Source: an uncultured Bacteroidota bacterium (GTDB lineage: Bacteria > Bacteroidota > Bacteroidia > Flavobacteriales > Flavobacteriaceae). Taken from it: DNA of 56,733 nt. The stretch lies in contig CAIMBK010000130.1 of the NCBI GenBank assembly GCA_903839195.1, forward strand, positions 1-56,733, in the 5' to 3' direction. Positions 17,449 to 25,868 of the stretch are shown one piece after another; within the stretch, counting starts at the first letter, position 1, and each line of letters begins with the position of its first letter. The notes below the pieces were generated by a model. That model saw only the letters and a list, made by a program, of their open reading frames with translations. It had not been told where the DNA came from and ran no database searches. The position numbers were made by a program, and so were the translations under genes.

Positions 17449-20133
17449 ATGAAAAAATTCCTACTTGCTTTCTTATTTGTTACTTCAATGTCATTTTCCC
17501 AATCCGTAAAATTCGAAGGTATTATTTCGGATGGCGCCAATAACCCATTAGAAATGGCAAATGTTATGGCAATCAATCAATCCAACAAAGCGATGGACGC
17601 TTATGCAATTACAAATGATAAAGGAAAATACCTTCTAAATTTGAAGCCAAACACGTCCTATAGCGTGAAAGTAAGTTATCTCGGAATGAAAAATAAAGAA
17701 TTGACGATTACTACTCAAAACGAAAACATCAACCAAAAAATAACTCTAGAATCCGTTGGAATTGAATTAGAAGGCGTCGAAATTGTTCGCGAAATGCCCG
17801 TTTCAATCAAAGGCGATACGATTGTTTATAATGCCGATAGTTTCAAAACGGGAACCGAACGCAAATTAGAAGATTTACTAAAAAAACTTCCTGGCGTTGA
17901 AGTAAATTCCGACGGCGAAGTAGAAGTAGAAGGTAAAAAAGTAACAAAATTAATGGTTGAAGGCAAAGATTTTTTTGATGGCGACACAAAATTAGGTCTT
18001 AAAAATATCCCCGCTGACGCCATTGATAAAGTGCAAGTTTTACGAAATTACAATGAAAATTCAATCCTAAAAGGGGTTGAAAACAATCAAGATAATATCG
18101 CGATGAACATCAAATTGAAATCAGGAAAAAAGAATTTCTGGTTTGGCGATATGACCGCAGGAACTGGATTTGACACCAAAGACAATCGCTATTTAATCAA
18201 TCCGAAACTCTTTTATTACAGCCCAAAATACAGCGTCAATTTGATTACTAATTTTAATAATATTGGCGAATTGCCTTTAACTATTCAGGATTATTTCAAA
18301 TTTACAGGCGGATTTAGAAAAATGATGCAAAAAGGCGGTAGTAGTTTCAATGTTTCGTCCAACGATTTAGGAATTTCTATGTTGCGAAACAATCGTGCCA
18401 AAGACATCGAAACCAATTTTGGAGCGACCAATTTTGCTTATAACGTTACAAAAACATTGAGTTTAAGCGGCTTTGCAATTTTATCAAATTCAAATACGGA
18501 ATTGCAAACCAATTCCCAATCAACAATTATTGATTCGGGCGTTCAACAAAAAAATGACGAAGTAGCCACTCAAAAAAATAACTTGGGATTATTCAAATTT
18601 AGTTCCTCCTACAAGCCCAGCGCAAAACTCCAATTTGATTACGATATATTATCCAAAATGTCCAAACAAGACGAAACCACCAATTTGCTTAGACAAACCA
18701 TAAACGGAACTACTTCTTTATCGGAAAACATTTATAACTTCAAAAAACAAGATCCAACTTCGATCAATCAAAATGCGAGTTTGTATTTTACCCCGAATGA
18801 CAAAAACGTTTTTGCAATAGAAATCCAACATTTGTATCAAGATGAAAATCCGTTTTATAACGCCAATTTACAAACCCAGCCTTTTAACTTATCAGGCTAT
18901 GTTTCTGGTCAAACCCGAAATGATTTAAACCAAAATCGATTTGTTAAAACCAATAAATTAGACGCCAAATTGGATTATTATTATATGATAACGCCAAAAA
19001 CAAACATCAATTTTACATTGGGAAATACCAATTCGTTTCAAAATTTTAACTCCAATATTTTTCAAATTTTGGACAGCGAAAATATCAATAATTTAACAAA
19101 CGCAGAAAACAACAACCAAGTTCGTTATTCATTTAACGATGTTTTCATGGGCTTGCATTACAAAATACTAACTGGAAAATTCACCCTGACGCCAGGATTT
19201 AGCGTGCATTCCTATCGAATGAATAACGAACAATTAAACACCGATTTTTCTCAAAAATTCACCAGAATTTTACCCGACTTTTTTGTGTTATACCAAATCA
19301 AAAAAGCCGAAACCTTAAACTATAATTTTTCATTATCCAACGATTTTACCGACATTAATCAATTGGCAGAAGGAAAAGTTTTGTCCAGTTATAGCAACCT
19401 TTTTCAGGGAAACAGAATGTTGGAAAATGCTACTTCGCAAGTACATTCTATTCGGTATTTCAAATACAATATGTTCAATTTTGAAAATATTTTTGCCAAC
19501 GCAACCTTTTCCAAACGAATGGACGCTGTGAAAACTAGATCGAATTTTGATGGTGTAAACCAATCGTCATCGCCCTTTAATTCTAATTTTGCCGACGAAA
19601 ACATTTTTGGAACAGGAAGTTACGGTCGTTCTTTTTTACGCTATTATAAAGCCTCCGCCAGCGTCAATTTAAATTGGTCCAAATTCAATAATTTCCAAAA
19701 TAATTTACCGTCAACCACCGAGAGTTTTACGCAAAGTTATACGCTAAAAACATCCACCAATTTCAAAGAATTACCCAACATAGAATTCGGTTTTACGGCA
19801 TTAATCAACCAATATGCAGGCGCCACATTTTATACCGATAAACCATCCGCTCGCTTGGATTATTATTTCTTGGATAGTTTTTCTTTTGTTTCTGAATACG
19901 AATTTTATCATTATTACAACCATTCAAAATCAGTAAATAATCAATACGATTTCTTAACGGCAAGTTTGATTTATCAGAAAAAAGATAGCAAATTCGAATT
20001 CAAATTAGCCGCCACCAATTTGCTTAACACCAAATCGTTAAACGACGACAGCTTTTCGCAATTTCTCATAAAAACATCGCAATATCAAGTCCAACCGCGC
20101 TATGTTATTTTAAGTTTGAAATACAATTTGTAG
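17449..20133 (+). CDS. TonB-dependent-receptor-like outer-membrane barrel with CarboxypepD_reg domain
   Basis: An 894-residue outer-membrane protein. The order is signal peptide (LLAFLFVTSMSFSQ), a carboxypeptidase-like regulatory beta-sandwich (about residues 22-105: FEGIISDGANNPLEMANVMA, GKYLLNLKPNTSYSVKVSYL), a plug domain (VSIKGDTIVYNADSF, LLKKLPGVEVNSDGEVEVEG, DKVQVLRNYNENSILKGV) and a long barrel ending VQPRYVILSLKYNL. It resembles the outer-membrane beta-barrel family proteins that accompany GLPGLI genes. Its substrate is unknown. It lies 41 bp after the GLPGLI gene in one likely transcript. The energy source would be an ExbBD-TonB system such as the one at 45.9-48.9 kb. No SusD partner is present, so glycan uptake is not indicated. 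Confidence 0.87.
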   Translation: MKKFLLAFLFVTSMSFSQSVKFEGIISDGANNPLEMANVMAINQSNKAMDAYAITNDKGKYLLNLKPNTSYSVKVSYLGMKNKELTITTQNENINQKITLESVGIELEGVEIVREMPVSIKGDTIVYNADSFKTGTERKLEDLLKKLPGVEVNSDGEVEVEGKKVTKLMVEGKDFFDGDTKLGLKNIPADAIDKVQVLRNYNENSILKGVENNQDNIAMNIKLKSGKKNFWFGDMTAGTGFDTKDNRYLINPKLFYYSPKYSVNLITNFNNIGELPLTIQDYFKFTGGFRKMMQKGGSSFNVSSNDLGISMLRNNRAKDIETNFGATNFAYNVTKTLSLSGFAILSNSNTELQTNSQSTIIDSGVQQKNDEVATQKNNLGLFKFSSSYKPSAKLQFDYDILSKMSKQDETTNLLRQTINGTTSLSENIYNFKKQDPTSINQNASLYFTPNDKNVFAIEIQHLYQDENPFYNANLQTQPFNLSGYVSGQTRNDLNQNRFVKTNKLDAKLDYYYMITPKTNINFTLGNTNSFQNFNSNIFQILDSENINNLTNAENNNQVRYSFNDVFMGLHYKILTGKFTLTPGFSVHSYRMNNEQLNTDFSQKFTRILPDFFVLYQIKKAETLNYNFSLSNDFTDINQLAEGKVLSSYSNLFQGNRMLENATSQVHSIRYFKYNMFNFENIFANATFSKRMDAVKTRSNFDGVNQSSSPFNSNFADENIFGTGSYGRSFLRYYKASASVNLNWSKFNNFQNNLPSTTESFTQSYTLKTSTNFKELPNIEFGFTALINQYAGATFYTDKPSARLDYYFLDSFSFVSEYEFYHYYNHSKSVNNQYDFLTASLIYQKKDSKFEFKLAATNLLNTKSLNDDSFSQFLIKTSQYQVQPRYVILSLKYNL

Positions 20134-20138
20134 CTATA

Positions 20139-20206
20139 TCCCGCTTTCCGCTATATGTTTTGTGGCGAACCCCGCCACAAAACGATGCCGCTGCAATCGG
20201 GGCTAA
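20139..20206 (+). repeat. Dispersed hairpin repeat, copy 1
   Basis: The element has a conserved left end TCCCGCTTTCCGCT (20139-20152) and a conserved right end CCGCTGCAATCGGGGCTAAA (from 20188). Between them is an 11-bp perfect hairpin, GTTTTGTGGCG (20157-20167) with CGCCACAAAAC (20173-20183). A second copy with different hairpin arms lies at 56456-56515. It is intergenic, between convergent genes. Confidence 0.75.
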
Positions 20207-20211
20207 AAAAC

Positions 20212-20242
20212 AAAACCCTGACATCAAGAATGTCAGGGTTTT
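20212..20242. terminator. Bidirectional terminator between the receptor gene and metK
   Basis: AAAACCCTGACAT (20212-20224) pairs perfectly with ATGTCAGGGTTTT (20230-20242) around a 5-nt loop. T-rich sequence follows the hairpin on both strands, strongest on the minus strand, so it can serve both converging transcripts. Confidence 0.88.
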
Positions 20243-20265
20243 CTATATAAAATAAATGCTTAAAA

Positions 20266-21516
20266 CTACAAACCAAACGCCGCTTTTACTGAAGCAACCA
20301 TATCTAGTTTTTCCCAAGTAAATAAATCTACCGTTACGGTTTTTTCAATTCCGCCTGGGGCGGTAAATGTTTTAGTTACGGTTTCAGGTTTTCTTCCCAT
20401 ATGACCATAAGCAGCCGTTTCACTATAAATAGGATTTCTCAATTGCAATCTTTTTTCAATAAAATAAGGACGCATATCAAACAATTCCTCTACTTTTTTC
20501 GCGATTTCGCCATCGGTTAAATCCACTTTCGAAGTGCCATATGTGTCAATAAAAATTCCCATTGGTTTGGCTACCCCAATCGCATAGGAAACTTGAACCA
20601 AAATTTCATCAGCCACTCCCGCAGCTACTAGATTTTTAGCAATATGACGCGTAGCATACGCAGCGCTTCTATCCACCTTGCTTGGGTCTTTTCCAGAAAA
20701 AGCACCACCCCCGTGAGCTCCTTTTCCGCCGTAAGTATCCACAATAATTTTTCTTCCTGTCAATCCGGTGTCGCCATGAGGACCACCAATAACAAATTTC
20801 CCAGTTGGATTAATATGATATTTGATGGCGTCATTAAACAAATGCGCATATTTTGGATTCTTTTGAATAATTCTCGGAATCAAAATACCAACCAAATCCG
20901 TTTTGATTTTGGCCAACATTTTTTGCTCCTTATCAAAATCATCATGCTGCGTCGATATAACAATCGCTTCAATTCGAACCGGTTTATTATCATCACTATA
21001 TTCTAAAGTCACTTGTGATTTAGCATCCGGACGCAAATATTTAATTTCTTTATTTTCGCGACGCAATTCGGCTAATTCTTGTAATAATTTATGAGATAAA
21101 TTCAACGCCAACGGCATATAATCCTCGGTTTCATTCGTGGCATATCCAAACATCATTCCTTGGTCGCCCGCACCCTGATCTTCTGGATTGGCTCTTTCAA
21201 CACCTTGATTAATATCAGATGATTGTTCGTGAATAGCCGATAAAATTCCGCACGAATTGGCTTCAAACATATACTCGCTTTTCGTGTATCCAATTTTCCG
21301 AATCACCTCACGCGCAATTTGTTGAACGTCCAAATATATTTTTGATTTTACTTCCCCAGCCAAAATTACTTGACCCGTCGTAACCAATGTCTCGCAAGCC
21401 ACTTTCGATTCTGGATCAAATGCCAAAAAATTGTCAATTAATGCATCCGAAATTTGATCGGCAATTTTATCTGGATGCCCTTCGCTCACAGATTCTGACG
21501 TAAATAAATAAGCCAT
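20266..21516 (-). CDS. metK: S-adenosylmethionine synthetase
   Basis: Makes SAM from methionine and ATP. The 416-residue protein begins [20 protein letters not shown], which carries the ATP-binding signature. It contains the family signature [18 protein letters not shown], followed later by [20 protein letters not shown] and [20 protein letters not shown]. The length is slightly above the E. coli enzyme, as is normal in Bacteroidota. It is the only gene of its transcript: its leader contains a SAM-II-like aptamer at 21585-21656 and its 3' end the bidirectional terminator at 20212-20242. It faces the divergent metH1-metH2-metF block, so SAM use and methionine supply are controlled from one 570-bp region. 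Confidence 0.97.
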   Translation of the reverse strand: MAYLFTSESVSEGHPDKIADQISDALIDNFLAFDPESKVACETLVTTGQVILAGEVKSKIYLDVQQIAREVIRKIGYTKSEYMFEANSCGILSAIHEQSSDINQGVERANPEDQGAGDQGMMFGYATNETEDYMPLALNLSHKLLQELAELRRENKEIKYLRPDAKSQVTLEYSDDNKPVRIEAIVISTQHDDFDKEQKMLAKIKTDLVGILIPRIIQKNPKYAHLFNDAIKYHINPTGKFVIGGPHGDTGLTGRKIIVDTYGGKGAHGGGAFSGKDPSKVDRSAAYATRHIAKNLVAAGVADEILVQVSYAIGVAKPMGIFIDTYGTSKVDLTDGEIAKKVEELFDMRPYFIEKRLQLRNPIYSETAAYGHMGRKPETVTKTFTAPGGIEKTVTVDLFTWEKLDMVASVKAAFGL

Positions 21517-21584
21517 AAATAATATAGTTTTAAATAATTAATCGATAAAAAAGAGGATTGCAAGGATGACAAAGGAGATAATTT

Positions 21585-21656
21585 CTGCTTTAGCATTTTT
21601 TATAATACTGAATAAATTCAGTATCAGAGGTTGCAATCAGTTCAAATTTTTCCTCT
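21585..21656 (-). ncRNA. SAM-II-like riboswitch aptamer in the metK leader
   Basis: Read on the minus strand, the leader begins AGAGG (21656-21652), then an A/U-rich loop ending in TTGCAA, then CCTCT (21630-21626), which closes helix P1 perfectly. Next comes an inserted 9-bp hairpin (ATACTGAAT / ATTCAGTAT), an A-rich stretch, then TGCTAAAGCAG. TTGCAA and GCTAAA are the conserved SAM-contacting segments of SAM-II. The loop CTG can pair with the final CAG as the second pseudoknot helix, in the place where the known aptamer uses C-C with G-G. The predicted transcript start is about 5 nt before P1. The hairpin in loop 3 is an extension compared with the minimal aptamer. Downstream on the same RNA, TTGCAATCCTCT followed by six T resembles the P1 3' arm and could compete with it. 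The call rests on motif and pairing, not on a covariance search. Confidence 0.75.
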
Positions 21657-21667
21657 AAATTTCTACG

Positions 21668-21697
21668 CAAAGGTATGAAACCAAATTGATTTGCAAA
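21668..21697 (-). promoter_or_regulatory. Promoter of metK
   Basis: On the minus strand, TTTG (21697-21694), an 18-nt spacer and TACCTTTG (21675-21668). Transcription would begin near 21661, immediately before the SAM-II-like aptamer. Confidence 0.68.
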
Positions 21698-21736
21698 TTA
21701 ATCAGCCCCTTTTTTATTTAAAAAAATAACTTACAG

Positions 21737-21767
21737 TTGCAAAATACAAATCTATTGCATTACTTTG
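21737..21767 (+). promoter_or_regulatory. Promoter of the metH1-metH2-metF transcript
   Basis: TTG (21737-21739), a 20-nt spacer and TTACTTTG (21760-21767), one mismatch from TAnnTTTG. The transcript would start near 21774, about 17 nt before the SAM-I aptamer. Confidence 0.58.
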
Positions 21768-21790
21768 CACCGTTCTTACATTTATTGATC

Positions 21791-21893
21791 GTTATCACGA
21801 AAGCCCGAGGGATTAGACCCGATGAAAGCTTAGCAACCCTTTATTCCTAAAGAAGGTGCTACATTCTATTCCGATTTATCGGAAACAGATAAC
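21791..21893 (+). ncRNA. SAM-I (S-box) riboswitch upstream of metH1
   Basis: The aptamer closes with P1 GTTATC (21791-21796) / GATAAC (21888-21893). Inside it are the hallmark segments GAGGGATTAGACCCGATGAA, TTAGCAACCCT and AAGAAGGTGCTACATTC, and a P4 hairpin, CCGAT/ATCGG, at 21871-21882. This is the standard SAM-binding riboswitch that turns methionine genes down when SAM is plentiful. No clear terminator follows before the metH1 start at 22086, so control may be translational or use a structure I cannot resolve. Confidence 0.94.
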
Positions 21894-22085
21894 CACGAGA
21901 ATTCTCTCACTTTCCACGATATACCGATTAATTTTTTTCTGAAGCAAATGGCTTGGGCTTTATTAACCAATCCTTTTCCTGCTGTACGTTGCAATATTTT
22001 GTTCAAAAAAACAAAATGATTTCCACTGCCATCAGGGCTAATGACAATTTGTATTGAACGTTTATCAATTTTACAAAAAACAAAA
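21894..22085 (+). other. Unusually long metH1 leader after the aptamer
   Basis: About 190 nt between the SAM-I aptamer and the metH1 ATG, richer in G+C than neighbouring spacers. It holds a small palindrome (GAGAATTCTC, 21897-21906), a weak hairpin (ATTTTGT at 21996-22002 with ACAAAAT at 22011-22017), a 23-codon frame at 21948-22019 and, on the other strand, an open frame to 21866. None of the frames resembles a known protein. It may be the expression platform or a decayed coding fragment. Confidence 0.4.
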
Positions 22086-23075
22086 ATGCCAAACATTCAA
22101 GAAGCCATAAAAAACCGAATTCTCGTTCTCGACGGAGCCATGGGAACCATGTTGCAACGCCATAATTTCTCCGAAGAAGATTTTCGAGGCGAGCGTTTCA
22201 AAGAGTTTCCATATTCCCTAAAAGGAAACAACGATTTATTATCAATCACGCAGCCAGAAGCCATTCGCGAAGTTCATAAATTATATTTTGAAGCTGGCGC
22301 CGATATTGTCGAAACCAATACGTTTTCAGGAACGACCATCGGAATGGCCGATTACCATCTCGAAGATTTAGTGTACGAACTCAATTTTGAATCCGCCAAA
22401 ATCGCTCGCGAAGTCGCTGATGAATTCACCGCCAAAAACCCTGAAAAACCTCGATTCGTTGCTGGTTCCATCGGACCAACAAACCGAACGGCAAGCATGT
22501 CGCCCGATGTCAACGACCCGGGTTTCAGAGCCGTAACTTTCGACGATTTACGAATTGCCTACAAACAACAAGCGGAAGCGCTACTTGACGGTGGCGTGGA
22601 TTTACTTTTGGTAGAAACCATTTTCGACACACTCAACGCAAAAGCAGCACTTTTTGCCATCGAAGAAGTCAAAGACGAACGCAAAATAGACATTCCAATT
22701 ATGGTTTCAGGAACCATCACCGACGCTTCAGGAAGAACCCTTTCTGGACAAACCGTCGAAGCTTTTTTAATCTCAATTTCACATATTCCTTTGTTGAGCG
22801 TAGGTTTTAATTGTGCCTTAGGCGCCGATCAATTAAAGCCCTACTTAAAAACATTGGCACAAAATACAAGCTTAAATATTTCGGCGCATCCCAACGCAGG
22901 ATTGCCCAACGCATTCGGTCAATATGACCAAACGCCCGAAGAAATGCAGCATTTAATCAAAGAATATTTAAATGATAATTTAATTAACATCATCGGCGGA
23001 TGCTGCGGAACAACACCCGAACATATTAAACTAATTGCAGAAGTGGCGAAGGATTATAAACCAAGAAAAGTTTAA
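22086..23075 (+). CDS. metH: Methionine synthase, homocysteine-binding module (split MetH, N-terminal part)
   Basis: A 329-residue homocysteine S-methyltransferase module. It corresponds to the first quarter of E. coli MetH and activates homocysteine on zinc. The zinc ligands are visible as Cys in VGFNCALGADQ and the pair in IIGGCCGTTPEHI. The barrel start ILVLDGAMGTMLQRH and the segment FVAGSIGPTNRTASMSPDVN are typical. I start at the ATG at 22086 (MPNIQEAI); an earlier in-frame ATG at 22041 would add a segment unlike the family. It is followed by the rest of MetH as a separate gene about 100 bp downstream, a split common in Flavobacteriia, so this is not a frameshift. It is under the SAM-I riboswitch. 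Confidence 0.93.
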   Translation: MPNIQEAIKNRILVLDGAMGTMLQRHNFSEEDFRGERFKEFPYSLKGNNDLLSITQPEAIREVHKLYFEAGADIVETNTFSGTTIGMADYHLEDLVYELNFESAKIAREVADEFTAKNPEKPRFVAGSIGPTNRTASMSPDVNDPGFRAVTFDDLRIAYKQQAEALLDGGVDLLLVETIFDTLNAKAALFAIEEVKDERKIDIPIMVSGTITDASGRTLSGQTVEAFLISISHIPLLSVGFNCALGADQLKPYLKTLAQNTSLNISAHPNAGLPNAFGQYDQTPEEMQHLIKEYLNDNLINIIGGCCGTTPEHIKLIAEVAKDYKPRKV

Positions 23076-23137
23076 CAACTTCAAACCACCCTGCATGTTT
23101 TTCAAAAACTTGTAGGACTAGGATAAATAAGTACAAA

Positions 23138-23164
23138 CCTACAAGGTTTCATAAACCTTGCAGG
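23138..23164 (+). repeat. Imperfect hairpin between the two metH parts
   Basis: CCTACAAGGTTT (23138-23149) pairs with AAACCTTGCAGG (23153-23164) in 11 of 12 positions around a 3-nt loop. TTGTAGG at 23110-23116 can instead pair with the left arm. There is no T-run, so this is not an intrinsic terminator; it may stabilise or separate the message or be a dispersed repeat. Confidence 0.5.
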
Positions 23165-23178
23165 ATTATAAATAAAAC

Positions 23179-25866
23179 ATGTCAGAAAAAAACAACTTTT
23201 TAAAGTTATCAGGTCTTGAACCACTTATAGTAACTCCAGAAACCAACTTTGTAAACGTTGGCGAACGGACAAATGTAACGGGTTCCAGAAAATTTTTGCG
23301 TCTTATAAAAGAAGGCAACTACGAAGAAGCACTTTCTGTCGCTCGAGATCAAGTGGAAGGTGGTGCACAAATTATCGACATTAATATGGACGAAGGCATG
23401 CTCGATGGCGTTCAAGCAATGACTACTTTTCTAAATCTAATTGCTTCCGAACCCGATATTTCTCGTGTTCCAATTATGATTGATAGTTCCAAATGGGAAA
23501 TTATCGAAGCGGGTCTTAAAGTGGTTCAAGGAAAAAGTGTAGTGAATTCCATTTCTTTGAAAGAAGGAGAATCAAATTTCATTCGACAAGCAAAATTAAT
23601 AAAACGCTACGGAGCCGCAGTAATTGTAATGGCTTTTGACGAAAACGGACAAGCGGACAATTATGAAAGACGCATCGAAATTTGCAAACGTTCCTATGAT
23701 ATTCTAGTTAATGAAGTTGGTTTTCCGGCACAAGACATCATTTTTGACCCAAACATTTTCCCTGTTGCCACAGGAATGGACGAACATAAATTAAACGCAC
23801 TAGATTTCTTTCGAGCCACAAAATGGATTAAAGAAAATTTACCCTATGCTCATGTTTCTGGTGGTGTTAGTAATGTTTCGTTCTCCTTTAGAGGCAATGA
23901 CAAAGTCCGCGAGGCGATGCATTCGGCTTTTTTATTTCATGCCATAAAAAACGGAATGACCATGGGAATTGTAAATCCCGAGATGCTTTCTATTTATGAT
24001 GAAATCCCAAAAGATTTACTCGAACATGTTGAAGATGTTTTACTCAACAGAAGAGACGATGCCACTGAACGATTATTAGATTTTGCCGAAGATTTCAAAG
24101 GAATTGCTTCCCACCCTTCGGGGGGGATAAAGGGGGGGCTTGAATGGCGCTCAGGAACTATTCAAGAACGATTAACACATTCATTAGTAAGAGGAATTGA
24201 TGAATTTATAGAAATAGATATTGAAGAAGCAAGACTTGCAGCTTCAAAACCTATCGAAGTAATCGAAATCAATTTAATGGCGGGAATGAATGTGGTTGGT
24301 GATTTGTTCGGTTCGGGAAAAATGTTTTTGCCACAAGTAGTAAAATCGGCGCGTGTTATGAAAAAAGCGGTGGCCTATTTATTACCCTATATTGAAGCAA
24401 GCAAACAAGTTGGCGATAAACAAGGGGCAGGAAAAATCCTGATGGCAACCGTTAAAGGCGATGTGCATGACATTGGAAAAAATATTGTTTCGGTGGTTTT
24501 GGCTTGTAATAATTATGAAATCATCGATTTAGGCGTAATGGTGGCTCCCGAAAAAATCATTGCAGCCGCAATCGAAAACCATGTTGATATTATCGGATTA
24601 AGTGGTTTGATCACGCCGTCATTAGACGAAATGGTCAATCTTGCTAAAGAATTAGAAAAAATAAATTGTAAAATTCCAATAATGATTGGTGGCGCCACAA
24701 CTTCTCGCGCACATACAGCCGTGAAAATTGCCCCACAATATTCGGCAACAATTATACATGTAAATGATGCCTCAAGAGCTGTAACCGTGGCTGGAAGTTT
24801 ATTAAATTCAGATTCTAAAACCAATTATTCGCAAGACATTAGAAACGAATACGACCTACTTCGAGAAGGGTATTTAAATCGAACGCGCGATAAAAATTTC
24901 TTATCCATTGAACAAGCAAGGGTCAACAAATTAGAACTAGATTGGGAGAATTTCACACCCATAAAGCCAAATTTCATTGGAACAAAAACTATCGAAGTCG
25001 ATTTGAATGTTTTAGTTCCGTATATCGATTGGACGCCGTTTTTTAGAACTTGGGAATTGTTTGGAAAATATCCAGCTATTTTATCGGATGAGGTTGTTGG
25101 CGAACAAGCAACTGCTGTTTTTGAGGATGCTCAAGAAATGTTGAAAGTAATTTTGTCAGAAAAAAGAATTACCGCCAAAGGAATTTATGGTATTTTTCCA
25201 GCCAATCAAATCAATGATGATGATATTGAAATTCAATCGTCAACCATCAATCAACCAATAACTTTTCTAACTTTAAGACAGCAATCCCAAAAAACGGCGG
25301 GCGCACCAAATATGGCATTGGCCGATTTTATTTTACCAAAAGATTCTGGAAAAACTGACTACATGGGTGCTTTTTGTGTAACAACTGGTTTTGGTGTTGA
25401 TGAATGGGCATTGGAATTTGAAAAACAACTGGACGATTATAATTCCATTATGATTAAATCCCTCGCCGATCGATTGGCGGAAGCTTTTGCTGAATTTTTA
25501 CACGAAAAAGTGCGAACCGAAATTTGGGGTTATGCAGCCGATGAGGTTTTAAGTCCAGAGGCATTAATTGAAGAAAAATACAAAGGAATTCGTCCCGCAC
25601 CAGGATATCCAGCTTGTCCCGATCATTTAGAGAAACCAACCATTTGGAAATTATTGAATGTAGAACAAGAAATTGGTGTAAAATTAACCGAAAATATGGC
25701 CATGTGGCCCGCTTCGTCGGTTTCTGGATATTATTTTGGAAACCCCGAAAGCAAGTATTTTGGACTCGGAAAAATTAAAGAAGATCAAGTAATTGATTAT
25801 GCAAAACGTAGAAACATTTCAACAGAAGAAGCCAAAAAATGGTTGAATCCTAATATAGCAGATTAA
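23179..25866 (+). CDS. metH: Cobalamin-dependent methionine synthase, folate/B12/reactivation modules (split MetH)
   Basis: An 895-residue protein carrying the remaining MetH modules in order. The pterin-binding barrel covers roughly residues 10-290 ([35 protein letters not shown]). The cobalamin module covers roughly residues 330-560 (cap helices, then the histidine loop [11 protein letters not shown] and [11 protein letters not shown]). The C-terminal SAM-binding reactivation domain runs from about residue 600 ([28 protein letters not shown]). It works with the homocysteine module encoded just upstream. At 24109-24142 a GC-rich repeat-like stretch with two runs of seven G is read in frame as [11 protein letters not shown], in the linker between the pterin and cobalamin modules. 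Loss or gain of one G would break the gene. It continues directly into metF (2-bp gap). Confidence 0.95.
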   Translation: MSEKNNFLKLSGLEPLIVTPETNFVNVGERTNVTGSRKFLRLIKEGNYEEALSVARDQVEGGAQIIDINMDEGMLDGVQAMTTFLNLIASEPDISRVPIMIDSSKWEIIEAGLKVVQGKSVVNSISLKEGESNFIRQAKLIKRYGAAVIVMAFDENGQADNYERRIEICKRSYDILVNEVGFPAQDIIFDPNIFPVATGMDEHKLNALDFFRATKWIKENLPYAHVSGGVSNVSFSFRGNDKVREAMHSAFLFHAIKNGMTMGIVNPEMLSIYDEIPKDLLEHVEDVLLNRRDDATERLLDFAEDFKGIASHPSGGIKGGLEWRSGTIQERLTHSLVRGIDEFIEIDIEEARLAASKPIEVIEINLMAGMNVVGDLFGSGKMFLPQVVKSARVMKKAVAYLLPYIEASKQVGDKQGAGKILMATVKGDVHDIGKNIVSVVLACNNYEIIDLGVMVAPEKIIAAAIENHVDIIGLSGLITPSLDEMVNLAKELEKINCKIPIMIGGATTSRAHTAVKIAPQYSATIIHVNDASRAVTVAGSLLNSDSKTNYSQDIRNEYDLLREGYLNRTRDKNFLSIEQARVNKLELDWENFTPIKPNFIGTKTIEVDLNVLVPYIDWTPFFRTWELFGKYPAILSDEVVGEQATAVFEDAQEMLKVILSEKRITAKGIYGIFPANQINDDDIEIQSSTINQPITFLTLRQQSQKTAGAPNMALADFILPKDSGKTDYMGAFCVTTGFGVDEWALEFEKQLDDYNSIMIKSLADRLAEAFAEFLHEKVRTEIWGYAADEVLSPEALIEEKYKGIRPAPGYPACPDHLEKPTIWKLLNVEQEIGVKLTENMAMWPASSVSGYYFGNPESKYFGLGKIKEDQVIDYAKRRNISTEEAKKWLNPNIAD
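24109..24142 (+). repeat. GC-rich palindromic repeat inserted in frame in metH
   Basis: A TCCCACCC-TTCG-GGGGGG hairpin is followed by a second G7 tract (24132-24138). Its composition contrasts sharply with the surrounding A/T-rich gene. It resembles dispersed C-rich/G-rich palindromes that I recall from Flavobacterium genomes. It encodes a Gly/Pro/Ser linker without disturbing the reading frame. Confidence 0.6.
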
Positions 25867-25868
25867 AA

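Noticed and set aside
21866..22096. 76-codon open frame on the minus strand over the metH1 leader and SAM-I 3' end
   Set aside because: It overlaps the riboswitch and the metH1 start, has no promoter and no recognisable motif. It is more likely a chance frame, though the region itself is noted as a finding.
23138..23164. Hairpin between the metH parts as a terminator
   Set aside because: It has no T-run, and the downstream metH2 and metF genes have no promoter that I can identify, so read-through is needed.
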